Assembly: GCF_002236115.1 (NCBI RefSeq)
Contig: NZ_NIWT01000002.1
Location: 682,001-746,000 of the forward strand
From: Pseudomonas jessenii
GTDB taxonomy: Bacteria; Pseudomonadota; Gammaproteobacteria; Pseudomonadales; Pseudomonadaceae
Direction of reading: 5' to 3'
Length of the DNA stretch: 64,000 nucleotides
Shown here: in pieces, positions 60,296 through 64,000 of the stretch
Numbering within the stretch: the stretch's first letter is position 1
Layout of the letters: every line of letters starts with the position of its first letter
Program-made: the position numbers and the translations under genes
The notes under the pieces: model-generated
Seen by the model: the letters and a program-made list of their open reading frames with translations, nothing else
What the model was told of the DNA's origin: nothing
Database searches by the model: none

Positions 60296-60718
60296 ATGCC
60301 CAAGCACCGACAGTCTCTGACACTCAACCTGCTCCAGGCCCGGGAAGTGGCCATGAGCTTTTTCCGGCCTTCTCTGAAAGATATAGGCCTCACTGAGCAA
60401 CAATGGCGGGTAGTGCGGATTCTCAGTCAGCAGGGCGAACTGGAGATCAATCGCTTGGCGGACTTGGCATGTATTCTCAAGCCCAGCATGACTGGCGTAC
60501 TGGCGCGGATGGAGACCGCAAAGTTGGTCGAACGACGGCGCTCAGAACACGACCAGCGCCGAGTTCTGGTGAAACTGACCGCTGCCGGAGAGCGTTGCTT
60601 TGAAAGTATGAGCGGGCGCATGGAAGAGAACTATGAGCGCTTGCAGGAGCGCTACGGCGCGGAGAAGTTGCAGACGTTGTTGGTGTTGCTCAATGAGTTG
60701 AAGACACTGAAGCGTTGA
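60296..60718 (+). CDS. hpaR: Homoprotocatechuate degradation regulator HpaR (MarR family)
   Basis: A 140-residue MarR repressor. The winged-helix core is LTEQQWRVVRILSQQGELEINRLADLACILKPSMTG with the wing KLVERRRSEHDQRRVLVKLT. The N-terminal LTLNLLQAREVAMSFFRP is typical of HpaR. It lies between the hydroxylase genes and the convergent hpaIHX genes and should respond to 4-hydroxyphenylacetate or homoprotocatechuate. Confidence 0.93.
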   Translation: MPKHRQSLTLNLLQAREVAMSFFRPSLKDIGLTEQQWRVVRILSQQGELEINRLADLACILKPSMTGVLARMETAKLVERRRSEHDQRRVLVKLTAAGERCFESMSGRMEENYERLQERYGAEKLQTLLVLLNELKTLKR

Positions 60719-60781
60719 GGCGGAGTGGTCACCGCTGGCATTGATGTCTGCTAGCGGCGAGCATTTGCAATTAACCTGAAA

Positions 60782-61582
60782 TCAGTAAACACCGCCGGTA
60801 CTGATCGTGGCCGGGGTATTTCTGAACTTGCTTGTCAGTGCTTGCAGGCCTTGCATCAGTACGGAAGTGTCGACGCCGACCGCTACGAATGCCGCGCCGA
60901 GCTCGATGTAGCGTCTGGCTAATCTTTCGTCGGCGCTGAGAATGCCGGGCGCTTTGCCGGCATCGCGGATTCGTATGATGGTGTCTTCAATTACTGCTTG
61001 AACTTCGGGATGGCCCGGGTTACCGCGATGGCCCATCGCAGCGCTGAGGTCGGCAGGGCCGATAAACACCCCGTCAACGCCTTCGACGTTGACGATGGCA
61101 TCCAGATTCTCCAAGCCTTTCAGGCTTTCAATCTGCACCAGCAGGCATATTTGCTCGTCAGCCTTGTCCAGGTAGCCGGGCACGCTGTTCCAGCGCGACG
61201 CCCGCGCCAACGCGCTGCCTACACCGCGCACGCCACTGGGTGGATAGTGCACGGCACGCACCAGCTCTCGCGCTTGTTCGGCGCTTTCGACCATTGGTAT
61301 CAGCAAAGTCTGGGTGCCGATGTCCAAAATCTGTTTGATCAACGTCGTGTCGCCAGCGACAGGGCGGATCACCGGATGACTTGCGTAGGGCGCTATCGCC
61401 TGCAGTTGGCCGAGCATGCTGCGTACGTCATTGGGCGCGTGCTCGCCGTCGATCAATAGCCAATCGAAATCGGCATTGGCAGCCAGCTCTGCGCAGTAAG
61501 GGGTGGCCAGGCCGAGCCAAAGGCCGATCTGCGCTTTGCCGCTTTTCAGGCGTTGCTTGAATGTGTTGATGGGCATATCCAT
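60782..61582 (-). CDS. hpaI: 4-Hydroxy-2-oxoheptanedioate aldolase
   Basis: A 266-residue class II, metal-dependent aldolase that cleaves 4-hydroxy-2-oxoheptanedioate to pyruvate and succinic semialdehyde, the last step of homoprotocatechuate meta-cleavage. Motifs: [13 protein letters not shown], metal ligands in LVQIES and [10 protein letters not shown], and RGVG in [19 protein letters not shown]. Length matches E. coli HpaI (262). Last gene of the minus-strand hpa operon. Confidence 0.95.
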   Translation of the reverse strand: MDMPINTFKQRLKSGKAQIGLWLGLATPYCAELAANADFDWLLIDGEHAPNDVRSMLGQLQAIAPYASHPVIRPVAGDTTLIKQILDIGTQTLLIPMVESAEQARELVRAVHYPPSGVRGVGSALARASRWNSVPGYLDKADEQICLLVQIESLKGLENLDAIVNVEGVDGVFIGPADLSAAMGHRGNPGHPEVQAVIEDTIIRIRDAGKAPGILSADERLARRYIELGAAFVAVGVDTSVLMQGLQALTSKFRNTPATISTGGVY

Positions 61583-61600
61583 GAATCAGTCCTCCAGGAG

Positions 61601-62404
61601 TCAGACGAAGCGGCAGGAAATGGAGCCCAGCATGTCGTAGTCGACATGGAAGGTATCGCCTGGGCTGGCAGACACTGGACGGGTAAACGACCCGCCCAGA
61701 ATAATTTGCCCCGGTTGTAACGTGACGTCGTATGGGGCTAGCTTGTTGGCCAGCCAGGCGACACCTTTCGCGGGATGATTGAGCACGGCGGCAGAAACCC
61801 CTGATTCCTCGATCACGCCATTGCGGTACAAAACCGCTGGCACCTTACGAAGGTCGACCTCATGAGGGCGCACAGCACGCCCACCCATGACCACTCCTGC
61901 GTTCGCCGCATTGTCGGAAATGGTGTCGAAGACCTTGCGCGTGGCTTTGGTTTCGGGGTCGATCTGCTGAATTCGCGCGTCAATGATTTCCAGGGCAGGG
62001 ATCACCCATTCAGTAGCATCCAGCACATCGAAAATAGTGACGTTGGGGCCTTTGAGCGGCTTGCCGAGGATGAATGCCAGCTCCACTTCAACCCGCGGTA
62101 CGATAAAACGATTGAAGGGGATATCGGTGCCTTCGTCGAACAGCATGTCGTCCAGCAACGCCCCGTAATCCGGTTCTGAAATATTTGATGAAACCTGCAT
62201 CGCCCGAGAGGTCAGACCAATCTTGTGCCCCACCAGCTTGCGTCCGTTTTTTATTTTCTGCGCCACCCAGGCTCGCTGAATGGCATAGGCATCTTCGATG
62301 GTGATCTGTGGATGTGCGAGGGAGAACTGCCCGACTTGCTCACGAGTGCGTTCGGCGTTGTCCAGTTGAGCAGCGGCTTGCTGGATGAGTTCTTGATCAA
62401 GCAT
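61601..62404 (-). CDS. hpaH: 2-Oxo-hept-4-ene-1,7-dioate hydratase
   Basis: A 267-residue fumarylacetoacetase-superfamily hydratase. The metal-binding and family signatures are visible: [31 protein letters not shown] and [24 protein letters not shown]. It supplies the substrate of HpaI and lies 18 bases upstream of it. Confidence 0.95.
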   Translation of the reverse strand: MLDQELIQQAAAQLDNAERTREQVGQFSLAHPQITIEDAYAIQRAWVAQKIKNGRKLVGHKIGLTSRAMQVSSNISEPDYGALLDDMLFDEGTDIPFNRFIVPRVEVELAFILGKPLKGPNVTIFDVLDATEWVIPALEIIDARIQQIDPETKATRKVFDTISDNAANAGVVMGGRAVRPHEVDLRKVPAVLYRNGVIEESGVSAAVLNHPAKGVAWLANKLAPYDVTLQPGQIILGGSFTRPVSASPGDTFHVDYDMLGSISCRFV

Positions 62405-62416
62405 GACGTGGATCTC

Positions 62417-63721
62417 TTAATGAGGATTGACGATGGCGGCGGGCGTGCGCAGCACTAGAAAGGCGCCTGCGACGATCAAGGTCGCGAGGACGTAGAGGGC
62501 AAGACTGGCGTTGTGGGTGGTGTCACGCATCCAGCCAATCAGATTGGGTGTCAGAAACGAGGCAATGCTTCCCAAAGAACTGATCAAGGCGATGCCCGCC
62601 GCCTGGGTACTGTTTGACAGGAATGCGGGTGGTAACTGCCAAAACATCGGCAGTGCGGCGCTCGCGCCCATACCCGCAATCACCAATCCGCCGATTACCA
62701 TGAAGGGATCGCCAGGCAAAAGTCCGGCTACGGCGATACCGAGAGCTGACATGAGCAATGGCACACTCAAGTGCCACCGGCGTTCGCGACGCCGGTCCGA
62801 TGAGCGTCCGCAGGCGATCATGAAACCGCAGCCTGCCAGATAGGGCAGGGCACTGAGCAGGCCTACCTTGCCGTCGCTGCCAATCCCGGAGCTATGAATC
62901 AGGGTAGGCATCCAGAAAGCTAGCGTGTTGACCGCCAACATGACCGCGCAATAAATGCCCACTAGTAGCCAGACCTGCGGATTTCGCAGGATTGCGCCAA
63001 ACGAGAGAATGGATTTGCGTTGCTCTTCGCTAGCCAATTGGTTGCGCAGTTGGTTTTTCTGCTCGTTGCTCAGCCAGCTGACCGACTCGAAGTTGTCAGG
63101 CAACACCTTAAGTACCAGCAAGCCGAGAAGCACGACTGGCGCGCCTTCAATCAGGAACATCCACTGCCACCCACGTAGGCCCCCGACATCATGAAAGCCT
63201 TGCAGGATACCACCCGATAGAGGGCCACCGATGACCCCGGCCAGCGGCACGGCAATGGCAAACAACGCGGTTACTTGTGCGCGCCTGCTGGCCGGATACC
63301 AGCGATTCAGGTACACCAGAATGCCTGGGAAAAATCCGGCCTCGGCGACGCCGAGCAAGAAGCGCAACGCGTAGAAACCCTCAGCGCTGTTGATCAACAG
63401 CATGCTGGTCGACAGGGTCCCCCAGACGACCATCAACAAAGCGATCCACCGTCGTGGCCCGATGCGGTCCAGAGCGATGTTGCTGGGTACACCGAACATC
63501 GCGTAGGCGATAAAAAACAGGCCCGCACCAAAGCCGTAGACGGTATCGCTGAACTGCAGGTCGGCGCCCATCTGCATCTTGGCGAAACCAATGTTGATCC
63601 GATCAAGATGAGCAAACAGATAACACACCAGCAGCAGCGGCATCAGCCGCCAGGTCACCGTGCGGTGAGTCGACGTTGCGGCATCGCTCAAAGGCTGTGT
63701 AGCGGAAGTGGCTAAGCTCAT
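62417..63721 (-). CDS. hpaX: 4-Hydroxyphenylacetate permease HpaX-like MFS transporter
   Basis: A 434-residue 12-helix MFS importer from ATG 63721. ACS-family signature CYLFAHLDRINIGFAKMQM and the GRSSDRRRERRWHLSVP loop; position between hpaF and hpaH is usual for hpaX. The frame to 63793 has no supported start. The family resembles the MFS protein at 40833-42131. Confidence 0.87.
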   Translation of the reverse strand: MSLATSATQPLSDAATSTHRTVTWRLMPLLLVCYLFAHLDRINIGFAKMQMGADLQFSDTVYGFGAGLFFIAYAMFGVPSNIALDRIGPRRWIALLMVVWGTLSTSMLLINSAEGFYALRFLLGVAEAGFFPGILVYLNRWYPASRRAQVTALFAIAVPLAGVIGGPLSGGILQGFHDVGGLRGWQWMFLIEGAPVVLLGLLVLKVLPDNFESVSWLSNEQKNQLRNQLASEEQRKSILSFGAILRNPQVWLLVGIYCAVMLAVNTLAFWMPTLIHSSGIGSDGKVGLLSALPYLAGCGFMIACGRSSDRRRERRWHLSVPLLMSALGIAVAGLLPGDPFMVIGGLVIAGMGASAALPMFWQLPPAFLSNSTQAAGIALISSLGSIASFLTPNLIGWMRDTTHNASLALYVLATLIVAGAFLVLRTPAAIVNPH

Positions 63722-63764
63722 GATTTTGTACTTTTTGTGAGAGAGGCCGATGGGAGAGGGCTTG

Positions 63765-64000
63765 CTAATTCGCCTGCTGCTTGAGGAAGGCATGCACGTT
63801 GTTGAGCTTAAAGTTCAGCTCGGGGTGCAGTTCGATCATTTCAAACGACAGCGCCAGCAGGCGTTCTGTCTGCAACGGTGCAAAGTGGGCGGTAATGACT
63901 TCGAACAGCTTTTCAGCGACCTGTTGGCGTGTCGCCAGGTCGCGACCATGGCCTACCTTCAGCGTCATGTGAACGAAGGCGTAATCGTGTTTGCCGTCGG
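63765..64000 (-). CDS. hpaF: 5-Carboxymethyl-2-hydroxymuconate delta-isomerase (5' part outside window)
   Basis: The last 78 residues of the isomerase of the hpa pathway: YAFVHMTLKVGHGRD and the C-terminal ELHPELNFKLNNVHAFL are family signatures (about 125-130 residues in E. coli HpaF/HpcD). The frame is open to the right edge and the start lies beyond it. It catalyses the ketonisation before decarboxylation in homoprotocatechuate degradation. Confidence 0.88.
   Translation of the reverse strand, partial: DGKHDYAFVHMTLKVGHGRDLATRQQVAEKLFEVITAHFAPLQTERLLALSFEMIELHPELNFKLNNVHAFLKQQAN

Noticed and set aside
1..64000. CRISPR array
   Set aside because: No regularly spaced direct repeats noticed anywhere in the window.

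Overview
The window looks like a Pseudomonas genome. It is GC-rich, almost every backbone gene belongs to families first named in P. fluorescens Pf-5 (the PFL_46xx/47xx conjugation families), and the right end carries a Pseudomonas/Acinetobacter-type 4-hydroxyphenylacetate (hpa) cluster. No rRNA, tRNA or CRISPR array was seen.

Region 1 (1-34.2 kb) is a large part of an integrative and conjugative element (ICE) of the PFGI-1/ICEclc class, read almost entirely on the minus strand. From right to left it holds a control and partition module (alpA, parA, shi-like, ParB-family, DUF2857), replication and processing genes (STY4528 family, PFL_4669, DUF3158, ssb, topB, STY4534/DUF3577, RadC-like), then the G-type type IV secretion genes: pilL-like, PFL_4693, lytic transglycosylase, PFL_4695, traD coupling protein, PFL_4697, RAQPRD, PFL_4701-4705, the TIGR03751 lipoprotein and the PFL_4706 VirB4-like ATPase, which runs off the left edge. 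The relaxase and the main ICE integrase are not in view.

Region 2 (about 6.8-14.7 kb) interrupts the transfer operon between the RAQPRD gene and PFL_4697. It is cargo on the plus strand, bracketed by two tyrosine recombinases. It encodes small Cys-rich and membrane proteins, a DUF3800 protein, a frameshifted small gene, a secreted Sel1-repeat protein, an AbiJ/Abi-C-like protein and, 32 bases after it, a protein with an ADP-ribosyltransferase-like R-T-ExE pattern. The last two look like a candidate defence or toxin unit with no name known to me.

Region 3 (34.8-57.4 kb) is an accessory catabolic island of several transcription units: (a) a LysR regulator divergent from a Rieske oxygenase, its reductase and an HSL-type esterase; (b) a split transketolase, MFS importer and SDR under a divergent GcvA-like LysR regulator; (c) an ornithine-cyclodeaminase-like, DapA-like and aldehyde dehydrogenase operon divergent from an FAD monooxygenase; (d) a p-cresol-methylhydroxylase-like flavoprotein with its cytochrome c, a Tat-signal small protein, MFS, SDR and Old-Yellow-Enzyme genes, flanked by two closely related TetR regulators. 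Together they suggest oxidation of substituted (alkyl)phenols or related plant or alkaloid aromatics; the substrate cannot be read from sequence. Whether the island is ICE cargo or chromosomal is unresolved because no att repeat or tRNA is visible.

Region 4 (57.9-64 kb) is the hpa pathway: the two-component p-hydroxyphenylacetate 3-hydroxylase (C2 oxygenase and C1 reductase) makes homoprotocatechuate, hpaR regulates, and hpaI, hpaH, hpaX and the cut-off hpaF supply aldolase, hydratase, permease and isomerase of the meta-cleavage route.
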